NCBI GenBank assembly: GCA_030590405.1
Contig: JAUUYO010000117.1
Coordinates: 1 to 10,347 of the forward strand
Source of the DNA: Kangiellaceae bacterium
GTDB lineage: Bacteria > Pseudomonadota > Gammaproteobacteria > Enterobacterales > Kangiellaceae
Direction of reading: 5' to 3'
DNA: 10,347 nt
Below the pieces are notes generated by a model. It saw only the letters and a list, made by a program, of their open reading frames with translations, was not told the DNA's origin and did not search any database. Both the position numbers and the translations under genes were made by a program. Positions 1 through 7,247 of this stretch are shown here, piece after piece; position 1 is the stretch's first letter, and every line of letters starts with the position of its first letter.

Positions 1-231
1 CAGCTTTGCCAGTGACGGTCGGAGCAAGCACAAAGTAGCTACCGAGCTAAGACTGATCCACTGAAGTGATATGGAATACAGGCCAAACAATTGCCAAGGA
101 TCGCTGTTCGATTGAACCGCGAGCAAGGTGAAGATTACCGACAACAATTCGCCAATCAATACCACCATTAAAACTGACTGGACCCGACAGAAATCCGGTA
201 GAAAAAATTCAGGGAGCGGCCTTTTATCCAT
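1..231 (-). CDS. algZ: AlgZ/FimS-like sensor histidine kinase, N-terminal membrane part (partial at window edge)
   Basis: A minus-strand frame stays open from an ATG at 231-229 to the left edge, giving 77 residues; the stop lies outside the window. An in-frame TAG just upstream makes this ATG the first possible start, though no strong Shine-Dalgarno is visible. The protein opens with a PEFFLPDFCRVQSVLMVV stretch, then two hydrophobic segments at about residues 17-39 and 48-70, ending near LLRPSLAKL. The FLPDFC box, the QW in the second membrane segment and the LLRP-LA-L exit are what I recall from the AlgZ/FimS branch of the LytS/YehU kinases, which partner the LytTR regulator AlgR. The cytoplasmic kinase domain would lie off the left edge, so its integrity cannot be judged. 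The divergent neighbour at 362 is a dead gene and gives no functional clue. Confidence 0.8.
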   Translation of the reverse strand, partial: MDKRPLPEFFLPDFCRVQSVLMVVLIGELLSVIFTLLAVQSNSDPWQLFGLYSISLQWISLSSVATLCLLRPSLAKL

Positions 232-286
232 TGGCTATGGGTCTCGAGATCTTAAGGGGTTGTTGAGTTATCATAGGCACACCGTT

Positions 287-315
287 TTGCATTGGCTAAG
301 CTATTGATCTAATAT
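287..315 (+). promoter_or_regulatory. Possible sigma-70 promoter ahead of the molybdopterin oxidoreductase pseudogene
   Basis: TTGCAT (287-292) and TAATAT (310-315) are separated by 17 bases, about 46 bases upstream of the ATG at 362. The match is partial (3/6 and 4/6). It overlaps a candidate promoter on the other strand. An AGGA at 349-352 could serve as ribosome binding site for the old gene. Confidence 0.3.
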
Positions 316-339
316 AGCTAACTCTAAAAACTAGGTCAT
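311..339 (-). promoter_or_regulatory. Possible sigma-70 promoter for the algZ-like kinase
   Basis: Read on the minus strand, ATGACC (339-334) and TATATT (316-311) are spaced by 17 bases, matching consensus at 4/6 and 5/6. It points toward the kinase start at 231, leaving a leader of roughly 75 bases. Its -10 box shares bases with the forward candidate at 287-315, so the two could compete if both are active. Confidence 0.4.
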
Positions 340-361
340 TGTTCAGCTAGGACTATCATAA

Positions 362-1049
362 ATGCCTGAGAGCCAATTGAAAAGCCCATTGATAACACAG
401 TATCGAACTTGTAACCTGTGTGAGGCGATGTGTGGACTAAAAATTGAGCTGAAAGGTCATAAAATTCTCTCCATCAAGGGCGACCAGCAAGATCCCTTCA
501 GCCAAGCTCATATCTGTCCCAAAGCGGTAGCCCTGCAAGATTTGTATCAGGATAAAGATCGTTTAACCAAACCGGTTAAAAAAACCGCCAACGGCTGGCA
601 GGAAATCAGCTGGAAAGAAGCGTTTAAACAAGTTGGCTCGCAAATAAAAAACATCCAGCAACAATACGGACGAAATGCGGTCGGCGCGATCCTCGTACTT
701 GTAATTCCTGGATGCATAACAGCTATCGTCTGGTAAAAGGCAAGCCGGGATGCATCGCCCATATGAATGATCAGGATGCGGCGAAGCTTAGTATTCAAAA
801 TGGCCAGCTGATTAAAATCACTTCGCGGGTTGGAGAGATTCGTTTACCGGTGGAAGTGACTGAAACGATCATGGCGGTACTGTTTCGGTGCCCCATGGCT
901 GGGGACATGGGATGGAGCAAACCCGAATGTCGATCGCCAATGCGCACACTGGTGTCAGCGTTAATCAGCTCACCGATGAAAAATTTGTCGATCAACTTAC
1001 CGGCAATGCCGCGCTTAACGGCGTTCCGGTAGAAATTACCACCGCTTAA
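362..1049 (+). pseudogene. Molybdopterin oxidoreductase (formate dehydrogenase-like), internally deleted and frameshifted
   Basis: The first ~107 codons read as the N-terminus of a bis-MGD oxidoreductase: C17, C20, C24 and C52 form the [4Fe-4S] site, and a GWQEISWKEAF motif follows. At about 683-690 the sequence jumps to another frame reading RDPRTCNSWMHNSYRLVKG, the start of the C-terminal dinucleotide-binding domain of the same family. Several hundred codons of the usual 700 or more are missing. At 874-875 one base has been lost: after ATG at 871 the protein continues one frame over as GTVSVPHGWGHGMEQTRMS and runs to the TAA at 1047-1049, ending VPVEITTA. The coding sequence is therefore spread over three frames. 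The pterin active-site core is gone, so no enzyme can be made. Family assignment is firm; the original substrate cannot be stated. Confidence 0.88.
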
Positions 1050-1062
1050 AAGATAACCAGAG

Positions 1063-1098
1063 ACTTTTTATTAGAAACTTTTATTAGAAACTTTTTAT
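1063..1098 (+). repeat. Short tandem repeat in the leader of the amidohydrolase gene
   Basis: Two and a half copies of an ACTTTTTATTAGAA unit lie end to end: 14 bases at 1063-1076, 13 at 1077-1089, and a partial copy at 1090-1098. The array sits immediately ahead of the ribosome binding site of the next gene, between the dead oxidoreductase and the amidohydrolase. Copies one and two differ by a single T in the homopolymer, as expected from slippage. Confidence 0.8.
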
Positions 1099-1111
1099 CA
1101 AGGTACCACTT

Positions 1112-4100
1112 ATGAAAAAACTACTTTCACTGTTACTGGGTTCGTTACTGAGCTTGTTGCTGATCTCGTTACAGGGCGTGTCAGCTATTACCGCCGAAAA
1201 ATCAAAAGTTATAGATTCAAACAATGCAAAAAACACAGATTCAAAGCCAGAGGAACAAGCGTGGGACGTTAATCATCCGCCTGGTGAAGCCTATTTTGCC
1301 AATATTGATGTCACTCAGGGAACCTGGATGAATGTGGATGTGAGTCCCGATGGTAAAACCATTGTATTTGATTTACTCGGCGATCTTTATCTGATGCCAA
1401 TCAAGGGCGGTGAAGCAAAAGCCTTAACTCATTCGATCGCCTGGGAAATGCAGGCGACCTTTAGCCCGGATGGCAAACGCATCGCGTTTACTTCCGATCA
1501 GGGCGGCGGCGACAATATCTGGATCATGGACATCGACGGGACTAATCAAAAGCAAGTGACTAAAGAGTCTTTTCGATTGTTAAACAGCCCCAGTTGGAGT
1601 CCTGATGGTCAATATATTGCAGCTAAAAAGCATTTTACCTCTCGACGCTCTCTCGGTGCCGGTGAAATCTGGCTCTATCATAGCGCTGGTGGTTCTGGAC
1701 TACAGCTCAACAAACGGCCTAATGATCAAAAAGATATTGGCGAGCCGAGTTTTTCACCGGATGGTAAAAAAGTCTATTTTTCACGAGATTCTACCCCCGG
1801 CGAAATTTTTGAATACAGTAAAGATTCTAATCAAATCATTTACGAAATATTTTCCATCGAACGTCGCAATGGAAAAATAACCAAAGAAGTCTCCGGTATG
1901 GGCGGCGCGGTAAGACCCAGCCCTTCCCCCGATGGGAAGTATTTGGCGTTTGTTAAACGAATACGCAATCAATCGAGCCTTTTCTTAAAAGATTTAACCA
2001 CCGGGATCGAAACCCCCATCTATAAAAACCTCGATCGAGATATGCAGGAAACCTGGGCAATTCACGGGGTTTATCCAACGATTGCCTGGACGCCCAATAG
2101 CCAGAATTTGATTTTCTGGGCGGGCGGTAAATTGCATAATCTCAATCGCACTACTCAGGTGGCAAAAGACATTCCCTTTCACGTGAAAAGCACTCGGGAA
2201 ATGCGTAAAGCGGTTCGCTTTGAAGTTGATCCAGGGCCTGATTCGTTTACTACAAAAATGTTACGCTGGGTGCAAGTGCGCCCCGATGGCAAACAGGTTG
2301 TTTTTCAAGCGCTCGGTCAATTATATAGCCGCGACTTGCCCAATGGAAAAGCAAAGCGTTTAACCAGAGCAAAAGATGAAATGGCGTTTTATCCGTCTTA
2401 TTCAAGTGACGGTAAATGGATTGTTTACACCAGTTGGAATGACAGCCAACAAGGCGCGGTCAAAAAGATCCGCTCCAGCGGCGGTAAAAGCCAAACATTG
2501 ACCCGTCAACCAGGAAAATATATTCAGCCAAAATTCTCAGCTGATGGCAAACAAATCGTCTACCAAAAAGTTACTAGGGGACGATTATTATCGCCAGATT
2601 ATGACCTCGATCCCGGCATCTATCGGGTCAGCGCCAAAGGAGGCTCATCGCAGTTAATAACCGATTCGGGAAGTGAGCCTTTTTATGCGCCTTCAGGAAA
2701 GAGAATTTTTGTGAAGCGTTTTGCGGATAAAAAAACTCAATTAGTCAGCGTTAATTTAGACGGACTCGACCCCATTATTCATGCGAGCAGTCAATGGGCG
2801 ACGGGGTTTAATCTTTCACCAAATGGCCAATATTTAAGCTTTAAAGAAAGATATCAGATTTATCTGGTGCCTTTTACTGATGCAGCCAAAACCATCGAAC
2901 TATCCCCCAAAGCCACCAATCTACCAGTGATACAGATCACCGATATCGGTGGTAATAATCTCTCCTGGAGTCATGACAGTCAACAGCTTAATTGGTCGTT
3001 AGGATCCGAATTATATCAACTTAGACTACCGCCAATCGGTCAATGGAAAGATCGTCAAGATGAGTTTTCGGCAACCAAAATACCGCTCGGATTTAGTTTA
3101 CAAAGTGACAGACCTCAAGGCAGTACGCTTTTGTCCGGCGCTAATATTGTGACGATGCAAGGTGATTTGGTAATCGAACAAGGTGATATTTTGATCGAAG
3201 ATAACCGAATCAAAGCCATTGGAAAAAAAGGCACTATTAACGTCCCCGCTAACGCTAAAAACATCGCTTTGAATGGCAAAACCATTATCCCCGGATTAGT
3301 CGATGTTCATTGGCACGGCAGTCAGGGTAGTCATCAAATTACCCCACAACAAAACTGGATGAATCTGGCCTCGCTGGCATTTGGAGTCACTACCATCCAT
3401 GACCCATCCAATGATACCGGCGAAATTTTTGCCTCAGCAGAGTTAGCCAGAAAAGGACTCATTGTTGCACCCAGAATTTTTTCTACCGGACGAATTTTGT
3501 ATGGCGCAGAAGCTTCGATCACCGCCGAAATTAATAATCTGAAAGACGCCAGCAGCCACCTGCTAAGGCTCAAACAGCAAGGGGCATTTTCGGTAAAAAG
3601 TTACAATCAACCTCGCCGCGATCAACGCCAGCAAGTACTTGCGGCAGCGAGAGATTCTCAAATGATGGTGGTTCCAGAAGGCGGCTCCACCTTCCAACAT
3701 AACCTTACCATGATTATCGACGGGCATACCGGGATTGAGCATTCTATACCGGTCGCCGCTATTTACGATGATGTGAAACAACTCTGGTCACAAAGTGCAA
3801 CTGGTTATACTCCCACTCTGGTAGTGTCCTACGGCGGTATTTGGGGAGAGAATTATTGGTATCAGCAGCATGAAGTCTGGAAACATCCACTCTTGAGCCG
3901 TTATGTGCCCAAAGAAATTTTATATCCACGGGCTATTCGTCGTCCGATGGCACCGCAGGCAGATTATAACCATTTTAATTCCGCGCGAGTGTCTGCGCAG
4001 TTACAAGATTTAGGCGTGAGCGTTCAACTTGGCGCGCACGGACAACGAGAAGGCTTAGGCTCTCATTGGGAAATGTGGATGTTTGCCCAAGGCGGTATGA

Positions 4101-4348
4101 CGCCGTTAGAGGTGATTCGAGCGGCGACTCTGGACGGTGCGAAATATATTGGCATGGATAAATATATCGGCTCATTAGAAGTGGGTAAGCTGGCTGATCT
4201 GGTGATTTTAAACAGTGATCCGTTAACCGATATTTATGCTTCCGATCAAGTTCATATGGTGATGATCAATGGACGTTTATATGATGTAAATAGTATGAAT
4301 GAAACCGGCAATCATCCGAAAAAGCGTGACAAACTTTACTTTCAATAG
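1112..4348 (+). CDS. Exported TolB-type beta-propeller / amidohydrolase fusion protein
   Basis: This is a 1078-residue protein starting at an ATG with AAGG (1100-1103) eight bases upstream. Residues 1-25 form a signal peptide, with likely cleavage after GVSA, so it should act in the periplasm or outside the cell. Residues ~60-640 hold about twelve PD40/TolB-like propeller repeats of the type FSPDGKRIAF, WSPDGQYIAA and FSADGKQIVY. From about residue 671 an amidohydrolase domain follows: entry strand STLLSGANIVTMQGD, metal motif H733-W-H735, K829 in FSVKSY, H872 and H877 in HTGIEHS, H976 and H985 in GAHGQREGLGSHW, and the closing LGSLEVGKLADLVIL. The usual late Asp is replaced by the GAHGQREG motif, which I believe is normal for this subfamily. 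It is probably a metal-dependent hydrolase of peptides or cyclic amides; the substrate is unknown. It appears to be transcribed alone. Confidence 0.9.
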   Translation: MKKLLSLLLGSLLSLLLISLQGVSAITAEKSKVIDSNNAKNTDSKPEEQAWDVNHPPGEAYFANIDVTQGTWMNVDVSPDGKTIVFDLLGDLYLMPIKGGEAKALTHSIAWEMQATFSPDGKRIAFTSDQGGGDNIWIMDIDGTNQKQVTKESFRLLNSPSWSPDGQYIAAKKHFTSRRSLGAGEIWLYHSAGGSGLQLNKRPNDQKDIGEPSFSPDGKKVYFSRDSTPGEIFEYSKDSNQIIYEIFSIERRNGKITKEVSGMGGAVRPSPSPDGKYLAFVKRIRNQSSLFLKDLTTGIETPIYKNLDRDMQETWAIHGVYPTIAWTPNSQNLIFWAGGKLHNLNRTTQVAKDIPFHVKSTREMRKAVRFEVDPGPDSFTTKMLRWVQVRPDGKQVVFQALGQLYSRDLPNGKAKRLTRAKDEMAFYPSYSSDGKWIVYTSWNDSQQGAVKKIRSSGGKSQTLTRQPGKYIQPKFSADGKQIVYQKVTRGRLLSPDYDLDPGIYRVSAKGGSSQLITDSGSEPFYAPSGKRIFVKRFADKKTQLVSVNLDGLDPIIHASSQWATGFNLSPNGQYLSFKERYQIYLVPFTDAAKTIELSPKATNLPVIQITDIGGNNLSWSHDSQQLNWSLGSELYQLRLPPIGQWKDRQDEFSATKIPLGFSLQSDRPQGSTLLSGANIVTMQGDLVIEQGDILIEDNRIKAIGKKGTINVPANAKNIALNGKTIIPGLVDVHWHGSQGSHQITPQQNWMNLASLAFGVTTIHDPSNDTGEIFASAELARKGLIVAPRIFSTGRILYGAEASITAEINNLKDASSHLLRLKQQGAFSVKSYNQPRRDQRQQVLAAARDSQMMVVPEGGSTFQHNLTMIIDGHTGIEHSIPVAAIYDDVKQLWSQSATGYTPTLVVSYGGIWGENYWYQQHEVWKHPLLSRYVPKEILYPRAIRRPMAPQADYNHFNSARVSAQLQDLGVSVQLGAHGQREGLGSHWEMWMFAQGGMTPLEVIRAATLDGAKYIGMDKYIGSLEVGKLADLVILNSDPLTDIYASDQVHMVMINGRLYDVNSMNETGNHPKKRDKLYFQ

Positions 4349-4359
4349 TTTTTTAACCG

Positions 4360-4405
4360 AGCCTGTTGAATTAGCTCATTTGCTAAATGAGCTAAAAAAG
4401 AGGCT
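4360..4405. repeat. Long two-tier palindrome downstream of the amidohydrolase
   Basis: A perfect 11-bp inverted repeat, TTAGCTCATTT (4371-4381) and AAATGAGCTAA (4385-4395), has a three-base loop. It is flanked by a second pairing, AGCCT (4360-4364) with AGGCT (4401-4405). It begins 12 bases after the stop codon. There is no T-run after the stem on either strand, so a classic intrinsic terminator is not supported. It may protect the mRNA 3' end or act as a factor-dependent terminator. Confidence 0.6.
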
Positions 4406-4442
4406 TTGCTGAAAATCAGGAAAATACAATTTTTAACAATTT

Positions 4443-4462
4443 ATCGCCCATCAATGGGCGAT
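4443..4462. repeat. Perfect short palindrome
   Basis: ATCGCCCAT (4443-4451) and ATGGGCGAT (4454-4462) form a GC-rich 9-bp stem around two bases. No T-run follows. It is the second of three palindromes in the gap between the amidohydrolase and the lipoprotein gene. Confidence 0.6.
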
Positions 4463-4467
4463 TCAAA

Positions 4468-4506
4468 CTAGGGGCTGTTGATCTTTCATAGCTCAACAGT
4501 CCCTAG
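4468..4506. repeat. 39-bp near-perfect inverted repeat, REP- or MITE-like
   Basis: CTAGGGGCTGTTGA (4468-4481) pairs with TCAACAGTCCCTAG (4493-4506) across an 11-base loop. Thirteen of 14 pairs are Watson-Crick and one is G-T. The symmetric GGGGCTGTTGA ends resemble terminal repeats of small insertion sequences, or a dispersed palindromic repeat. Only one copy is seen here, so its class is open. Confidence 0.55.
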
Positions 4507-4567
4507 GCAATCGGTGACAAATTGTGTAACCTGTATGGCCCTCACCTAATTCAATTATCGAGTTGTT

Positions 4568-4927
4568 ATGCGTCTGATTGCTTTCATTTTATCGTTATTA
4601 TTGGCTGGCTGTGTTAATAACGCAAAAAATAATATTAAAGAAGATCCCCTCCTTCATTGTCCGGCTTTTAATATTGGCAGCTGGAGTAAAACTAATATCT
4701 CTCCATCACTGCAAATAATGTTTATCAATAAACAGGAATTTGCGGTACCGGCTAACTACCAAACACTTTGGTTTAAATCTAACTCTAACTCAGTGGGTTT
4801 ATGTATTATTCCCAATAAACAAAATCGTGGCTCAGCATATGGTTGCAGCAGTGCTTACGCCATCTATGCCGAGGATCTAGATGGTTGGCAATTAAAAGAT
4901 CAAAAAGTGGCGATTTGTAGCAGTTAA
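4568..4927 (+). CDS. Small predicted lipoprotein, function unknown
   Basis: The gene encodes 119 residues. It begins with a short signal sequence ending in a clear lipobox, LLAG-C15, so signal peptidase II processing and lipid attachment are expected; valine after the cysteine favours the outer membrane. The mature part is about 105 residues with no recognisable domain. It carries further cysteines at C31, in GLC, in GCSS and near the end in AICSS, which could form disulfides in the periplasm. The ribosome binding site is weak (GAG in CGAGTTGTT). It stands alone between a palindrome cluster and the STAS-like/sbcB pair. I do not recognise the family. Confidence 0.75.
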   Translation: MRLIAFILSLLLAGCVNNAKNNIKEDPLLHCPAFNIGSWSKTNISPSLQIMFINKQEFAVPANYQTLWFKSNSNSVGLCIIPNKQNRGSAYGCSSAYAIYAEDLDGWQLKDQKVAICSS

Positions 4928-5014
4928 TCAACACTCCTCACCTGTAACTTTTTTAGTCAAAATCAGTCAATACAATCAGGCTATTTCACTCATAGATAAC
5001 GACTATCAACAAAC

Positions 5015-5043
5015 TTGCGTTGCTTATTTGACTAGCATAGAAT
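5015..5043 (+). promoter_or_regulatory. Possible promoter for the STAS-like/sbcB operon
   Basis: TTGCGT (5015-5020) and TAGAAT (5038-5043) have an ideal 17-base spacer; the -10 matches at 5/6 and the -35 at 3/6. The leader to the ATG at 5134 would be about 85 bases. The remainder of 4928-5133 is AT-rich and shows no gene. Confidence 0.35.
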
Positions 5044-5133
5044 GGTCGTAACGTTGTTTGATTTTTCTCGCTTAGAATCGAAACAATAATAAAATAATAA
5101 AATGATAAACCAGTTGCGAGATCAAGTAAGAAT

Positions 5134-5526
5134 ATGAATTCTAAAATTGCTTTTAAAGTAGAAAATGGCATCTTGGCGTGTTTTATTACCGGGGAACGCT
5201 CAACTTATGAAGCATTAGAATATTGGAGCCAGTTGCTCGACAAATGCAAACGAGAAAAGCTCTCACGAATACAGGTGAACTTGGCTATAAAAGGGCGGTT
5301 TAGCCCGTTTGAAGCTATTAATAATTACCAATCTATCATTGAAATGGTGAAACAGGTTAAACTTAAAATTGCGCTGGTCGACTTAAATCAAATATCCGCA
5401 ACCGATACTCAGGTCGGTTGTAATATGGGAGCCAGTCAAGGACTTAATATCCGCTGTTTTGGTTCAGAACAAAAGGCAAGAAATTGGCTATTAGCCGATT
5501 ACAACAACCTCAATAAGATCGCCTGA
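5134..5526 (+). CDS. Small STAS/SpoIIAA-like protein, first copy, coupled to sbcB
   Basis: This 130-residue cytoplasmic protein has no signal peptide or membrane segment. Its alternation of strand and helix, ending in GLNIRCFGSEQKARNWL, resembles the SpoIIAA-like/STAS fold, whose C-terminus commonly reads IR-F---E-A--WL. This is a pattern judgement; it lacks an obvious phosphorylatable anti-sigma-antagonist serine motif. The gene at 7248 is a diverged copy: ungapped over the first 119 residues I count about 43 identities, including FKVE, YW, ALVDLN/AITDLN and the final WL. Its TGA overlaps the sbcB ATG by one base (TGATG at 5524-5528), so the two genes should be translated together. AAGTAAG lies just ahead of the start. 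Function is unknown; a role linked to exonuclease I is inferred only from this coupling. Confidence 0.8.
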   Translation: MNSKIAFKVENGILACFITGERSTYEALEYWSQLLDKCKREKLSRIQVNLAIKGRFSPFEAINNYQSIIEMVKQVKLKIALVDLNQISATDTQVGCNMGASQGLNIRCFGSEQKARNWLLADYNNLNKIA

Positions 5527-6965
5527 TGAAAAGTTTTTACTGGTTTGATTTTGAAACTTTTGGAGCTAACCCAGGTAAAGATAAACCCAGCCAGTTTGCC
5601 GGTATTCGTACTGATTTTGATTTTAATATCATTGACGAGCCGCTGAATATTTATTGCAGACCTTGCAACGATTTTATTCCTCACCCCGAGGCCTGTTTGA
5701 TCACCGGGATCACTCCCCAACTGGCAATCCAAAAAGGGCTTAGCGAAAAAGATTTTTTTCAACAAATTTATTGGCAAATTTCTCAGTCAGATACTTGCAG
5801 TGTTGGGTATAACTCTATCCGTTTTGATGATGAAGTGATCCGCCATGGTTTATACCGTAATTTTTATGATGCTTATGCCCGTGAATGGCAAAATGGTAAT
5901 TCCCGCTGGGATATCATCGATCTGCTACGCATGACTCATGCGTTAAGACCAGATGGGATCAATTGGCCTGTGAGCGATGAAGGGGTAGTTAGTTTTCGTC
6001 TTGAACTGTTGAGTCAGGCGAATGGAATTGAACATGAAAATGCCCACGATGCACTGAATGATGTATACGCGACGATTAAATTGGCAAAGTTGGTCAAACA
6101 ACAACAGCCAAAGTTGTTTGAGTATTTGTTGTCACTCAGAGATAAACGATTAGTCATGACCGAAATTGATTGGCTCAATCACAAACCTTTTGTACATTGC
6201 TCAGCGATGCTTGGCAAGGAGCATCAATACACCGGAATTATGATGCCGTTGATGCCGCACCCCAAGAATAAAAACAGTGTCATTTGCATTGATTTAATAC
6301 GTTCTATCGAAGGTCTGGAAGCGCTTAATCAAGAGCAAATCAGTCAGCGAATTTTTACCCGGCAAGATGAATTACCAGAAGGTGTACAACGATTAGCCAT
6401 CAAGGAAGTGCATTACAATAAATGTCCGGCGGTAGCGCCATTAGGGGTATTGAATGATGCCTGTCAAAAACGATTGGCCATCAATCTACCTGAATGTCTT
6501 GAGCGAGCACAGAAATTAACAAGTTTTGTGAAAGAATTTAATCACAAATTGACTCAAGTCTACACCAGCAAAAATTTTGAGCCGATCAGCAATCCGGATC
6601 ATGCGCTTTACTCCGGTGGATTTTTTAGCCCATCAGATAAACATAAAATGGATGAAATTCGCACCAGTAGCTGGCAATCGTTGGCCGAGTCAAATTTTCA
6701 GTTTAGTGACAATCGACTGGAAGAATTATTGTTTAGATATCGCGCGCGTAATGCGATTGAGTCGTTAAATGCTTCGGAGTTGGCAAGGTGGGAGAAATTA
6801 AGGCAATCGTTTTTATTTGATCCGGACAGTGGCACGACATTGATTTATGAAGATTATCGCCAAATAATGAAAGAGCTGAGCCAAGAGCCTGATAAAGATC
6901 AAAGCCTATTGGCTGAAGTCGATGCTTATGTCCAAGGTATTGTTGCCGAAATTGACCGCTCATAA
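5526..6965 (+). CDS. sbcB: Exodeoxyribonuclease I
   Basis: SbcB degrades single-stranded DNA 3' to 5' and acts in recombination and mismatch repair in the cytoplasm, interacting with SSB. The 479-residue length compares with 475 in E. coli. The DEDDh catalytic set is complete: D8 and E10 in WFDFETFG, D101 in GYNSIRFDDEV, H174 and D179 in ENAHDALNDVYA. Each lies exactly seven residues before the E. coli equivalent (D15, E17, D108, H181, D186). The family strings NSRWDIIDLLR, ALRPDGINWP and ANGIEHENAHDA are present, followed by the SH3-like and C-terminal helical regions. The start overlaps the stop of the STAS-like gene by one base, with no strong ribosome binding site of its own, which implies translational coupling. 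Confidence 0.96.
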   Translation: MKSFYWFDFETFGANPGKDKPSQFAGIRTDFDFNIIDEPLNIYCRPCNDFIPHPEACLITGITPQLAIQKGLSEKDFFQQIYWQISQSDTCSVGYNSIRFDDEVIRHGLYRNFYDAYAREWQNGNSRWDIIDLLRMTHALRPDGINWPVSDEGVVSFRLELLSQANGIEHENAHDALNDVYATIKLAKLVKQQQPKLFEYLLSLRDKRLVMTEIDWLNHKPFVHCSAMLGKEHQYTGIMMPLMPHPKNKNSVICIDLIRSIEGLEALNQEQISQRIFTRQDELPEGVQRLAIKEVHYNKCPAVAPLGVLNDACQKRLAINLPECLERAQKLTSFVKEFNHKLTQVYTSKNFEPISNPDHALYSGGFFSPSDKHKMDEIRTSSWQSLAESNFQFSDNRLEELLFRYRARNAIESLNASELARWEKLRQSFLFDPDSGTTLIYEDYRQIMKELSQEPDKDQSLLAEVDAYVQGIVAEIDRS

Positions 6966-6986
6966 CTAATATTCACTTTCTCAAGT

Positions 6987-7068
6987 ACCTCAATCTAGAC
7001 GTCAACCGAGCTTAAATACGACTAGTTGAAGTGCTGAAATAAGTAAAATTCGAGATATTGAGGTTTTT
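6987..7068 (+). other. Possible long-stem terminator or structured 3' region after sbcB
   Basis: ACCTCAAT (6987-6994) is complementary to ATTGAGGT (7057-7064), which runs directly into TTTTT (7064-7068). The 8-bp stem plus T-run looks like a terminator, but the enclosed loop of about 62 bases is long. Without a fold calculation it is only suggestive. The rest of 6966-7247 is AT-rich with no gene. Confidence 0.25.
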
Positions 7069-7247
7069 CTATAAATTAATACGGTTTTGCTACTAGATAA
7101 AAATAACTCAAATTGAGATAATCGTTAAAATACCACATCAAGTATTGACCGAACAAGTTTGATTAACTCGCCGTGGTTAGCGTCAAATGCCGAATTTTCT
7201 TATAAGCGGCGATTGTATTTTGATAGATTAATTGTGCAGGAATTTAA

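Noticed and set aside
70..171. Plus-strand mini-frame of about 33 codons reading LNREQGEDYRQQF near its end.
   Set aside because: It has no start signal and is fully covered by the minus-strand AlgZ-like frame, which has clear family character.
4371..4395. Intrinsic terminator of the amidohydrolase gene.
   Set aside because: The stem is excellent, but A residues rather than T follow it on the plus strand and no T-run follows on the minus strand.
4360..4506. CRISPR-like array.
   Set aside because: The palindromes differ in sequence and spacing and there are no uniform spacers.
4986..5171. A 61-codon hydrophobic minus-strand frame upstream of the first STAS-like gene.
   Set aside because: It overlaps the start of a supported gene and a candidate promoter, and its hydrophobicity is explained by AT-rich sequence.
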